Positions 16,939 through 23,907 of a stretch of DNA of 64,000 bases are shown here, piece by piece. The notes beneath the pieces are model-generated. The model saw only the letters and a list, made by a program, of their open reading frames with translations, did not search any database and had not been told where the DNA came from. The stretch covers positions 186,001-250,000 of the forward strand of contig NZ_JACOOY010000003.1 in the NCBI RefSeq assembly GCF_014287705.1, in the 5' to 3' direction. The stretch's first letter is position 1, and every line of letters starts with the position of its first letter. The DNA is from Dorea_D hominis. GTDB lineage: Bacteria; Bacillota; Clostridia; Lachnospirales; Lachnospiraceae. Position numbers and translations under genes: made by a program.

Positions 16939-17508
16939 ATGAATGGTTTTTTACGAATGTGTTTGAATATAATTACACAAATAGGTCCCTATTTAGTTGT
17001 ACTTCTTCTTTTGACATATATTGTAAATCTTCAACAAAAGAGAGCTAAAGAACGAGAGGAAGAACAGAAAAAGGGAATAATAAGGACGCATTATATAATA
17101 AAAACCGAAAAAGTACTTACTATGTTTTTTGTATTGGCGGTGTTTCTTTTTGGGGGAGCTACGGTAGCCAGTGCTATTCAACAAGATGATTTGTTTCCAC
17201 CACTCGTTTTTAGCATTTTCTTTATTGTTTCTTTAATCGGCTCATTGAATATGATTATGTGGAAACTGGAAGTGAACGGAGATGAAATCACATGGCGTTC
17301 AACTTTTGGCAGAAAGAGAACTTTTCACTTTGAAGATATTACCTATTGCGAGAGAAAGAAAGGTTCTATGCGTGTATATGTAAATGGAGAAAAATTATTT
17401 ACCATTGATAGTAATATTGACAAAGAAGAATTTATGGAGGACATAAAAAGAAGAAGAATCCCTGTAAAATCTTACTGGGCAAATCAGCATAAGAAAAATC
17501 GTAAATGA
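16939..17508 (+). CDS. Membrane protein with C-terminal PH-like domain, function unknown
   Basis: A 189-residue protein with a membrane span at about residues 12-31, two more at about 56-76 and 86-108, and a soluble C-terminal half of beta-strand pattern (LEVNGDEITWRSTFGRKRTFHFEDITYCERKKGSMRVYVNG) reminiscent of bacterial PH-like domains such as DUF6560. TATGGAGGGC precedes ATG 16939. It is preceded by the repeated promoter block, so it is probably expressed separately as cargo. The DNA is richer in A and T than the relaxase gene next to it. Confidence 0.7.
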   Translation: MNGFLRMCLNIITQIGPYLVVLLLLTYIVNLQQKRAKEREEEQKKGIIRTHYIIKTEKVLTMFFVLAVFLFGGATVASAIQQDDLFPPLVFSIFFIVSLIGSLNMIMWKLEVNGDEITWRSTFGRKRTFHFEDITYCERKKGSMRVYVNGEKLFTIDSNIDKEEFMEDIKRRRIPVKSYWANQHKKNRK

Positions 17509-17569
17509 CATAGATTTTATAACAGTACGATGTTAGACAACTGAATATGACCGTCAAGGTCAGATGAAG

Positions 17570-17615
17570 AAACCGATGTATTGAGCGTAAAGCAATCATG
17601 CGTCGGTTTTTCTTT
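17570..17615 (+). terminator. Intrinsic terminator after the membrane-protein gene
   Basis: AAACCGATG pairs with a downstream block ending in TCGGTTT, with an additional inner ATTG/CAAT stem, followed by TTTTTCTTTTT. This separates the upstream genes from the mobilization region. Confidence 0.7.
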
Positions 17616-17699
17616 TTGCAAAATAGTCCGGTGGACTGTTTTGTAAAACCGAAGGAACTGACAGAGCTTGAGACGGGGCGAAGTCAGTTTGTTCGGGCG

Positions 17700-17813
17700 G
17701 GAGTACAGAGGGTGCAACCCTTTGTGCATGGGTACAGGGAATGCAATACCCCTGTGCAGGTCAAGGGCGGCAGCCTTGCCCAGTTAAGTGGCGTTTCGCC
17801 ACTTAGTACTGGG
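17700..17813. other. Candidate oriT: cluster of inverted repeats before the relaxase gene
   Basis: Within the 390-base gap before the relaxase gene there are at least four inverted repeats: AGGGT/ACCCT at 17709-17721; ACAGGG/CCCTGT at 17734-17755; AAGG/CCTT around 17763-17777; and a strong nested hairpin at 17779-17813 made of CCCAGT/ACTGGG around a perfect AAGTGGCG-TTT-CGCCACTT stem. Such clusters directly upstream of a relaxase gene are typical of origins of transfer. The nic site cannot be assigned by eye. The rest of the gap (17814-17890) shows nothing clear except the relaxase ribosome binding site. Confidence 0.6.
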
Positions 17814-17898
17814 TATTACTTGACGCAGAAAGCCGCAAGGAATCAGCTTCGCTGCCCTTCTCCCCTGTCGGGGAAATCAAAAAGAAGGAGGAACTCAT

Positions 17899-19131
17899 GT
17901 GAAATTAACAAGGCACAATGGACGAGCCGGAAAGAATGGCGTTTATAATCCGAAGCACAATGACCGCAGTTTTGACATTGCCAACAGCGAACACATTGAC
18001 GAAGAACGAGCCAAACAAAATCTCTATTGGGACTGTTACAATGGCTTCCGCAATTTCAAAAATCCCGAAAAGGAAAATGAGCTGTCTGCCACTTTTGAAG
18101 ATGTGGAACAGCTTTTTTATCGTCAGCGGTATCGTGATTTTGTGACCGGACAGAACGAAAGAAATGTGAAGAACCGACACCCTGAAAGAAATAAGGAAAC
18201 CGGAGATTTGCTCAAAAGCAAAAAGACCTGCCCAGAGGAAACGGTCTATCAGATTGGAACGCTTGATAATCATGTTCCACCAGAACTGCTCATTGAGATC
18301 GTCACAGAATTTATGGAAATCGTAAATGAGCGTTTCGGCTCTCATGTCCATATCCTGAATTGGGCACTGCACTTGGATGAAAGCACCCCTCATATTCACG
18401 AGCGTCATGTGTTCGACTGTGAAAATCAATATGGGGAGATTGCCCCACAACAGGAAAAGGCTTTGGAAGCACTGGGGTTTGAACTGCCAGAACCGGAGAA
18501 GCCTGTCGGAAGAAAAAATAACCGCAAGATGACTTTCGATTCAGCCTGCCGAGTGCTGTTGTTTGATGTGGCGAAAAAGCATGGCTTACAACTGGAAGAA
18601 GAACCGGAATATGGTGGTCGTGCTTATCTGGAAAAACAGGACTATATTCTTTTCAAGCAAAAGGAGCAACTGGCAGCACAGGAGCAAAAGTTGGAAGAAC
18701 TCACGATGAAGATTGAAGATGTGGAAGCTCTGGTGGACGAGGTTGCCGATATTGCCTATGACAAGGCGGTTGAGGTCGTTGCTGATACTGTAAAACTGGA
18801 AACGCACAAGGAGGATATTAAGCTGGTGGAGCAGTCTAAAGCGTGGGTTCTCTCCCCTGAGCGTAAGGCTTCAAAGAAAGAAGTTGAGTATGCAGTGAAA
18901 CGATTGGATGGCGTGATTGCCAGAATCACAAACGCTATGAAATCAACCATTCAGAAAATCCAAACCACGCTGATGAAACCGGAGGTCAAAAAAGCCGGAA
19001 CGGAGCAAATCAAGAAGAAAGCCAAAAATTCTATTATAGAGCAGTTGAGCCGCAAAAAGAAAGAAATTGCAGAGCGTGAAGTCAGCCGGACGGATCAGGC
19101 AAAAAGCAAAAAACAGGATATGGAACTCTAA
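17899..19131 (+). CDS. MobV-like relaxase (Pre/Mob type)
   Basis: A 410-residue mobilization protein. It carries the three-His motif of MobV relaxases, LHLDESTPHIH (about residues 153-163), preceded by EFMEIVNERFGSHVHILNWA. N-terminal LTRHNGRAGKNG and the NARSF-like HNDRSFD segment fit DNA binding. A coiled coil covers about residues 240-330. The expected reaction is nicking of oriT, with covalent attachment to the 5' end. The start is GTG 17899 with AAGGAGG about 7 bases upstream (the overlapping ATG 17897 runs into a stop). Its last codons are duplicated twice downstream with the following terminator. Confidence 0.85.
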   Translation: MKLTRHNGRAGKNGVYNPKHNDRSFDIANSEHIDEERAKQNLYWDCYNGFRNFKNPEKENELSATFEDVEQLFYRQRYRDFVTGQNERNVKNRHPERNKETGDLLKSKKTCPEETVYQIGTLDNHVPPELLIEIVTEFMEIVNERFGSHVHILNWALHLDESTPHIHERHVFDCENQYGEIAPQQEKALEALGFELPEPEKPVGRKNNRKMTFDSACRVLLFDVAKKHGLQLEEEPEYGGRAYLEKQDYILFKQKEQLAAQEQKLEELTMKIEDVEALVDEVADIAYDKAVEVVADTVKLETHKEDIKLVEQSKAWVLSPERKASKKEVEYAVKRLDGVIARITNAMKSTIQKIQTTLMKPEVKKAGTEQIKKKAKNSIIEQLSRKKKEIAEREVSRTDQAKSKKQDMEL

Positions 19132-19176
19132 AGCACTTGCTGTTTTCACTTTGAAAATGACAGGTGCTTTTGCTTT
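19121..19176 (+). terminator. Repeated terminator block B, copy 1 (includes relaxase stop)
   Basis: TGGAACTCTAA, the end of the relaxase gene, runs into a hairpin formed by AAGCACTTGCTGTTTTCA and TGAAAATGACAGGTGCTT with a CTT loop and a T-rich tail. Copies occur at 19943-19998 and 20677-20730, each still carrying the relaxase's last bases. Confidence 0.75.
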
Positions 19177-19192
19177 AGGGAGTAAGAAAATA

Positions 19193-19225
19193 TCTTCCAT
19201 TCTTTAGGTTGATGAAGTATAATGA
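19193..19225 (+). promoter_or_regulatory. Repeated promoter block, copy 2
   Basis: Same block as at 16831-16859, with TATAAT at 19218-19223, upstream of the lipoprotein gene. It follows directly after terminator block B copy 1. Confidence 0.6.
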
Positions 19226-19298
19226 TAGTAAGAAATTTTTTGTAATGACCTTAATCCAATAAGTGATTTTGCAATTATTCAGTAAAGGATGTAATTAT

Positions 19299-19808
19299 AT
19301 GAAAAAAGTATTGTTGCTTTCCAGTGTGATTATTATACTCGGTTTAACAGGCTGCTCTAACAAATATTTCAATGACTGGTTTAGCTCTGAACAAAATGAA
19401 ACGGATAAGATGTGTCAACAAATTATCGAGGCATGTAAGCAACAGGATTCAGAGAAACTCAAATCTCTATTTTCCGAAGAAAGCAAAAAGAACATTGAGA
19501 ATTTAGACACTGAAATCTCTGATTTTTTCGATTATATTGAGGGCAGTATCCAAAGTTTTGAGGGCGATTGTGCATCATCAAGTGAAAGCAACTATGGTAA
19601 AAGGAAAACGGAATTGGATGGTATGTATCTCATATTGACAGAGAAGGAACGGTATTGTATGAATTTTTATATGTATAGTGAGGATGATGAAAATGCTCAA
19701 AATGTGGGGATATATAAAATTGAAATTGCATTGGAGAGCGAAGTGGCTGAGGATAATTTTATATGGGATAATCCCCCAAACGGTATTTTTGTTGGAGGAC
19801 AAAATTGA
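19299..19808 (+). CDS. Lipoprotein, DUF5104-like, cargo of the nested element
   Basis: A 169-residue lipoprotein: signal peptide KKVLLLSSVIIILGLTGC with lipobox LTGC, so Cys 18 would be lipidated and the protein anchored outside the membrane. The mature part, with FNDWFSSEQNETDKMCQQIIEACKQQD and LFSEESKKN, resembles DUF5104 proteins, a family of unknown role related to NTF2-like folds. ATG 19299 is chosen because AAAGGATG precedes it and it yields a standard signal peptide. It is flanked by the repeated promoter and terminator blocks, a one-gene cassette. Confidence 0.75.
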   Translation: MKKVLLLSSVIIILGLTGCSNKYFNDWFSSEQNETDKMCQQIIEACKQQDSEKLKSLFSEESKKNIENLDTEISDFFDYIEGSIQSFEGDCASSSESNYGKRKTELDGMYLILTEKERYCMNFYMYSEDDENAQNVGIYKIEIALESEVAEDNFIWDNPPNGIFVGGQN

Positions 19809-19865
19809 TTTTTGTTATGAGAGAACATTAAAGTATAAATTTCGGATGGTATAAGAAAAACTGAC

Positions 19866-19929
19866 TACAATTAAATCTTCACAGCTTTACTAAGCAGGAA
19901 ATCTGAAAAGTTCTCCTGCTTTTTTGCAC
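19866..19929 (+). terminator. Repeated terminator block C, copy 1
   Basis: AGCAGGA pairs with TCCTGCT across a loop, followed by TTTTTTGC. The 64-base block starting ACAATTAAATCTTCACAGC recurs at 20601-20664 with a few changes. It ends the lipoprotein cassette. Confidence 0.75.
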
Positions 19930-19942
19930 TCAAAATAGAATG

Positions 19943-19998
19943 TGGAACTCTAAGACACTTGCTGTCTTCGTTTTGAAAATGACAGGTGCTTTTGCTTT
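19943..19998 (+). repeat. Terminator block B, copy 2 (relaxase 3' end duplicated)
   Basis: TGGAACTCTAAG followed by the same GACACTTGCTG...GACAGGTGCTTTT hairpin as at 19121-19176. The relaxase stop codon is retained although no relaxase precedes it, which marks a segmental duplication. Confidence 0.8.
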
Positions 19999-20014
19999 GG
20001 GAGGCAAGAAAAAA

Positions 20015-20046
20015 TCTTCCATTCTTTAGGTTGATGAAGTATAATG
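20015..20046 (+). promoter_or_regulatory. Repeated promoter block, copy 3
   Basis: Third copy of the TCTTCCATTCTTTAGG...TATAAT block, 36 bases before the next cargo gene. Confidence 0.6.
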
Positions 20047-20081
20047 TAAGCAACAAACTTGAAGTTTAAGGGGATGATATT

Positions 20082-20552
20082 ATGGATTTTGCTATATTTA
20101 GATTGTTTATAAGAGTTTCATTATTTGTTATAGCGTTAATTGCTTGCATTATCTATCTAATTAAAAAAAGAAAACTTATCTATTCGATATTTTTTGATAA
20201 AGAAGCGATAAAAAAAGAATATACTGGAAAAAATGATATAATATTTCTTCGATTGGCTAATACCATTCTTGTTATAGTAGCTATTCTTTTAATCTTATAT
20301 TTGAAAGATTTTGTTTTAGATATGCCTTACATCATAAACAAACAGTATAGTTATGCAGAAGGATATGTAACTGAACAATCTCATGGTGGTGCAGATATAT
20401 CTTCTGAAAGAAGAAGTATTTTTCTATATGATAAAGTTAAAGATGATGAAATCGAAATCACAGTATTTTCAAGGTATATTGATAAAAATACTTATTTAAA
20501 GGTACAATATCTTCCGCATACGAAATATGGTGCTATTGTAGAAATTAAATAA
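20082..20552 (+). CDS. Small membrane protein of unknown function, cargo of the nested element
   Basis: A 156-residue protein with one hydrophobic span at about residues 6-27, another at about 62-85, and a C-terminal soluble domain of beta pattern (YAEGYVTEQSHGG... ITVFSRYIDKNTYLKVQYLPHTKYGAIVEI). ATG 20082 has AAGGGGATGATATT upstream. The DNA is markedly AT-rich compared with the neighbouring primase gene, suggesting a separate origin. It sits in the same promoter-gene-terminator layout as the lipoprotein. I do not recognise its family. Confidence 0.65.
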   Translation: MDFAIFRLFIRVSLFVIALIACIIYLIKKRKLIYSIFFDKEAIKKEYTGKNDIIFLRLANTILVIVAILLILYLKDFVLDMPYIINKQYSYAEGYVTEQSHGGADISSERRSIFLYDKVKDDEIEITVFSRYIDKNTYLKVQYLPHTKYGAIVEIK

Positions 20553-20600
20553 TTCATTCTAAAAAGAAAATTTCCAGTTTGTATAACTGGCAACCCAACC

Positions 20601-20664
20601 ACAATTAAATCTTCACAGCTTTGCTAAGCAGGAAATCTGAAAAGGTCTCCTGCTTTTTTGCACC
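20601..20664 (+). repeat. Terminator block C, copy 2
   Basis: Near-identical to 19866-19929, again an AGCAGGA/TCCTGCT hairpin with a T tail, ending the second cargo cassette. Confidence 0.8.
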
Positions 20665-20676
20665 TAAAATTAAATA

Positions 20677-20730
20677 TGGAACTCTAAGGCACTTGCTGTT
20701 TTCGTTTTGAAAATGACAGGTGCTTTTTTC
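20677..20730 (+). repeat. Terminator block B, copy 3
   Basis: Third copy of the relaxase 3' end (TGGAACTCTAA) plus hairpin. It runs directly into the ribosome binding site of the primase gene, which is probably the ancestral neighbour of the relaxase gene before cargo was added. Confidence 0.75.
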
Positions 20731-20749
20731 GTTTCAGGAAAGGAGTCAC

Positions 20750-21388
20750 ATGAATGTATTTGAAGTTGTAAAAGAAAATGTTACTGCCCGACAAGCCGCA
20801 GAAGCCTATGGCTTGAAAGTGGGTCGCACAGGTATGGCGTGCTGTCCGTTTCACTCAGATAAGTCCCCCAGTATGAAGCTGGATGAACGCTATTACTGTT
20901 TTGGCTGCGGAGCAACCGGAGACGCTGTTGATCTCACAGCGAAGCTATTCGGTATCGGGCTGAGGGAAGCTGCTGTCAAACTTGCTGAAGATTTTGGTCT
21001 TAACTATGACAGCCGACAAAAGCCCAGTGTCCGCCCTCGTATTCGTGAGCCGACACCGGAACAGAAGTATCAAAAAGGAGAAAATCATTGCTACAAGGTG
21101 CTGACGGATTATTTTCATCTTCTTAGAGAATGGGAAAAGAAATACGCTCCTAAACAGCCGGATGAGGAATGGAATCCCCTGTTTGCAGAAGCACTGCATA
21201 AGAAGAACTATATCGAATATCTGCTTGATATTCTTCTGTATGGTTCATTGGAGGAACGAAAAGCACTTGTGGCAGAACAGAGAAAGGAGGTGTTAAAACT
21301 TGAACAGCGAATTGCAGAACTGTCAGCAGACAGAACCATGCACAGTAGAAGAAATCCGAAACAGCTTAGAGCAGAGCGAGAAAGGTAA
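20750..21388 (+). CDS. CHC2 zinc-finger DNA primase-like protein
   Basis: A 212-residue protein whose N-terminal 65 residues form a DnaG-type zinc-binding domain: CCPFHSDKSPSMKL followed by YYCFGCGATGD, giving the C-H-C-C ligand set. No TOPRIM catalytic core is present, so it may act as a DNA-binding primase subunit or with the following helicase-like protein. AAAGGAGTCAC precedes ATG 20750. Its 3' end overlaps the next gene by 89 bases. Confidence 0.85.
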   Translation: MNVFEVVKENVTARQAAEAYGLKVGRTGMACCPFHSDKSPSMKLDERYYCFGCGATGDAVDLTAKLFGIGLREAAVKLAEDFGLNYDSRQKPSVRPRIREPTPEQKYQKGENHCYKVLTDYFHLLREWEKKYAPKQPDEEWNPLFAEALHKKNYIEYLLDILLYGSLEERKALVAEQRKEVLKLEQRIAELSADRTMHSRRNPKQLRAERER

Positions 21389-22676
21389 GGTTTATAATAC
21401 TGCCGCAAATTATAAGCGTGTTCTGCAATATGATCCACTTTTGAAAGGGGCTATCCGAAAAAATCTTCTGACCGAAAGAATCGACATTGTGAAGCCCCTC
21501 GGTTGGTATCGTGACAGCCCGACATTGACGGATGTGGATGTGAAATATCTGCTCCTATATTTTGAAGAAAACTATGGATTGACCGTAGAGAAGAAAATCA
21601 TAGACGCAGTTGCGGTTATTGCCAACGAAAACCGTTACCACCCTGTCTGTGATTTTCTTAATGCCCTGCAATGGGACGGAACAGAACGCATACGCTTCTG
21701 TCTGCACCGCTTTCTCGGTTCTGATACAGATGATTACACCTATGAAGCATTGAAGTTGTTTCTGTTGGGTGCTATCTCACGAGCCTTTAAGCCGGGGTGC
21801 AAATTTGAGGTTATGCTCTGTCTTGTGGGCGGTCAGGGAGCTGGAAAGTCCTCTTTCTTCCGTTTGCTTGCGGTCAATGATGACTGGTTCTCTGATGACT
21901 TGAAAAAGCTGGATGATGAAAATGTGTACCGCAAAATGCAGGGGCATTGGATTATTGAAATGTCGGAAATGATTGCAACCGCTAACGCTAAGAGCATTGA
22001 AGAAATCAAGTCCTTTCTGAGCCGCCAAAAGGAAACCTATAAGATACCGTATGAAACACATCCGGCAGACAGAAAACGACAATGTGTGTTTGGAGGTTCT
22101 TCTAATACCCTTGACTTTCTTCCCCTTGACCGAACAGGCAACCGCCGCTTCGTTCCGGTTATGGTCTATCCTGAAAGGGCTGAGGTTCATATTTTGGCGG
22201 ATGAACAGGCTTCCAGAGAGTATATCAATCAGATGTGGGCAGAAGCTATGGAGATTTACAGAAGCGGCAATTTCCGTCTGAGATTCAGTCCGGCTATGAA
22301 CGATTATCTGAAAGCCCACCAAAAGGATTTTATGCCGGAGGACACAAAGGCAGGACAGATTTTAGACTATCTGGAACGCTATTCCGGCAGCATGGTCTGT
22401 TCCAAACAGCTTTATAAGGAAGCACTGGGGCATGATTATGACGAACCGAAACAATGGGAACTGCGAGAGATCAATGACATTATGAATAACGCTGTCACAG
22501 GCTGGATGGCGTTCAGCAATCCGAGGTATTTTCCAGAGCCTTACCGCCGACAAAAAGGCTGGGAGCGTATTAGGAACGACAACGAGCCTGACAACAGCAT
22601 GGATGGTTTTCAAGAAATCCCGACAGAGGAAATGGAACAGTTAGGACTTCCAGAAGAATGGTTGAAGCAAAAATAA
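21300..22676 (+). CDS. VapE-like (virulence-associated E family) replication ATPase
   Basis: A 458-residue P-loop ATPase of the VapE family, often the replication helicase of mobile elements. Walker A GGQGAGKSSFF lies near residue 185; the Walker B/sensor region WIIEMSEM near 225, and the arginine-finger segment LDRTGNRRFVPV near 280 are present. It starts at TTG 21300, with AAAGGAGGTG about 7 bases upstream, and overlaps the primase gene. Together with the primase and the iterons immediately downstream it makes a plausible replication module. Confidence 0.85.
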   Translation: MNSELQNCQQTEPCTVEEIRNSLEQSEKGKVYNTAANYKRVLQYDPLLKGAIRKNLLTERIDIVKPLGWYRDSPTLTDVDVKYLLLYFEENYGLTVEKKIIDAVAVIANENRYHPVCDFLNALQWDGTERIRFCLHRFLGSDTDDYTYEALKLFLLGAISRAFKPGCKFEVMLCLVGGQGAGKSSFFRLLAVNDDWFSDDLKKLDDENVYRKMQGHWIIEMSEMIATANAKSIEEIKSFLSRQKETYKIPYETHPADRKRQCVFGGSSNTLDFLPLDRTGNRRFVPVMVYPERAEVHILADEQASREYINQMWAEAMEIYRSGNFRLRFSPAMNDYLKAHQKDFMPEDTKAGQILDYLERYSGSMVCSKQLYKEALGHDYDEPKQWELREINDIMNNAVTGWMAFSNPRYFPEPYRRQKGWERIRNDNEPDNSMDGFQEIPTEEMEQLGLPEEWLKQK

Positions 22677-22682
22677 AAGCCC

Positions 22683-22897
22683 GTTGTCGCTTCGGTTGTC
22701 GAGCCGGTTGTCGGTCTGGTTGTCGGGCAAAAATCCCGAAAGCCTTGATATTGCGGCACTTTTCCCTCTCTGACAACCATGACAACCAATATTATAAAGA
22801 AAAAGGAAATAGTAAAAAGATAGTATCGCCCGATAAAGAAAAAAGGTTTTTTGATGTCCGTTGTCGGAACTTCGTTGTCAGACCTTTCCTTGTCGGG
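22683..22897. other. Candidate replication origin: 12-bp iterons plus inverted copies
   Basis: GTTGTCG occurs at 22683, 22695, 22707 and 22719, exactly 12 bases apart. Two inverse copies (TGACAAC) follow at 22771-22777 and 22780-22786, then an AT-rich stretch (about 22788-22850), then three more direct copies or variants at 22860, 22874 and 22889. Direct iterons next to an AT-rich segment and beside a primase/helicase pair are typical of replication origins. The end also forms a CCCGA/TCGGG hairpin followed by TTTTTT that could terminate transcription. Confidence 0.65.
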
Positions 22898-22927
22898 CTT
22901 TTTTCATTTAATTAGGAGGAATATCGT

Positions 22928-23125
22928 ATGACAAATATTGTGAACAGTACACTACCCACCCAAAATAACCATTCGGAGAAAAACAAACCGGATGGAGTTT
23001 TTGTGATTAAGCAAGGCAAAACAAATTATAAAGTCAAAGTGTTTTTTGATCATAGTAGCGGTTTGACTGCTGAGGACAGATTGAAACGCATTATTCAGGC
23101 AGAAGCAGAGAGAGAATCTGCGTAA
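22928..23125 (+). CDS. TnpW family transposon-encoded protein
   Basis: A 65-residue protein of the TnpW type: an unstructured N-terminus, then the strand FVIKQGKTNYKVKVFFDHSS and a C-terminal helix LTAEDRLKRIIQAEAE. Function unknown; it is a standard companion of TnpV and TnpX-like recombinases. TTAGGAGGAATATCGT precedes ATG 22928. It is the last gene before the right end. Confidence 0.8.
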   Translation: MTNIVNSTLPTQNNHSEKNKPDGVFVIKQGKTNYKVKVFFDHSSGLTAEDRLKRIIQAEAERESA

Positions 23126-23153
23126 ATAATATGAAAAATATCCACGCACCCCC

Positions 23154-23159
23154 TTGACA
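23154..23159 (+). promoter_or_regulatory. -35 half of the circle-formed recombinase promoter
   Basis: A perfect TTGACA, 10 bases inside the shared GA dinucleotide. In place it has no -10 partner (the bases 17 downstream are CCCTGC). In the circle it pairs with TATTTT of the left end at 17 bases. Confidence 0.7.
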
Positions 23160-23167
23160 AAAGCTTT

Positions 23168-23171
23168 CAGA
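23168..23171. other. Right attachment site (attR) core, CAGA
   Basis: The second copy of CAGA. From 23170 the sequence is topB again, in the frame left at 13688. Confidence 0.8.
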
Positions 23172-23838
23172 AGATACCCTGCTTTCTGCTATGGAACGTG
23201 CAGGAAATGAAGAACTGACCGAAGATACAGAGAAGAAAGGACTTGGTACTCCGGCAACAAGGGCAGCAATCATTGAAAAACTGATTCAGTCTGGCTTTGT
23301 GAAAAGAGAAAAGAAAAATCTGGTACCGACAGATGATGGCAATGTACTGATTACGGTTCTGCCGGATGAGATTAAATCTCCGAAGATGACAGCAGAGTGG
23401 GAAATGGCATTGAATCACATTGCCCAGAATACAGAGACAGCAGATGAATTCCTAAATGGGATTACAGAGCTGATGCAGGAACTGGTTGCCAGATATCAGG
23501 GGATTTCAGAAGAGAAGAAAAATCAGTTTCAGGGAAAAGCAAAAGGAGAAGTCATTGGCAAATGTCCCCGTTGTGGAGCTGATGTCCGAGAAGGAAAAGT
23601 AAACTTTTACTGTTCTGACCGGAATTGTGCTTTTACCTTGTGGAAGAATGATAAATTCCTTGCAAGCCAGGGGAAAAAGATGGATAAGACGACAGCAAAG
23701 AAGTTCCTGTCTAAAGGAAAAATCCATTATAAGGATCTGGTATCCAGAAAAACAGGGAGACAGTATGAAGCAACTGTGGAAATGGTTGATCCCGGCGAGG
23801 GAAATGTGCAGTTCAATCTGAGTTTTCCGCAACGATAA
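23170..23838 (+). pseudogene. topB: topB 3' part: C-terminal portion of topoisomerase III
   Basis: Continues the topB frame with EDTLLSAMERAG and KGLGTPATRAAIIEKL, a conserved type IA topoisomerase segment, then a zinc ribbon (CPRCG...CSDRNC) at about bases 23560-23640 and a C-terminal basic domain. A stop codon at 23155-23157 blocks read-through from the element. The first internal ATG is 23191, but no Shine-Dalgarno sequence precedes it, so translation of this fragment is doubtful. It would be functional again only after excision. Confidence 0.9.
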
Positions 23839-23849
23839 GCAGTGTATTG

Positions 23850-23875
23850 CAGGCAGTCTAAGGACTGTCTGTTTT
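23850..23875 (+). terminator. Hairpin after topB
   Basis: CAGGCAGTC pairs with GACTGTCTG (9 bp with one G-T pair) around a TAAG loop, followed by TTTT. Probably a weak terminator or mRNA stabilizer before the surface-protein gene. Confidence 0.6.
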
Positions 23876-23907
23876 AATACAAATATTATGAAAGAGAGGA
23901 CCTTAGC

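Larger units (their letters stand above)
13689..23170 (+). mobile_element. Nested serine-recombinase mobilizable element inserted in topB (about 9.5 kb)
   Basis: The boundaries follow from the split topB gene. The element encodes in order: a large serine recombinase, TnpV, two small conserved proteins, a membrane protein, a likely oriT, a MobV-like relaxase, a lipoprotein, a membrane protein, a CHC2 primase, a VapE-like helicase, an iteron array and TnpW. It has no mating-channel genes, so it should move by excision and mobilization in trans, for instance by the surrounding ICE. Having its own primase, helicase and iterons suggests the circle can replicate. Confidence 0.9.

Noticed and set aside
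17598..17948. 116-codon open frame across the hairpin region before the relaxase
   Set aside because: It runs through the inverted repeats, has no ribosome binding site and overlaps the relaxase start; the repeats explain the sequence better.
22683..22725. Possible CRISPR array
   Set aside because: Repeat units are only 12 bases with no spacers; iterons fit better.
22658..22915. 85-codon open frame with repeated Arg-Cys-Arg residues
   Set aside because: The periodic residues are produced by the 12-bp iterons, which happen to be a multiple of three; no ribosome binding site.
23154..23190. TTGACA as a promoter for the downstream topB fragment
   Set aside because: No -10 box at a suitable distance and no ribosome binding site before ATG 23191; the box only gains a partner in the circle.
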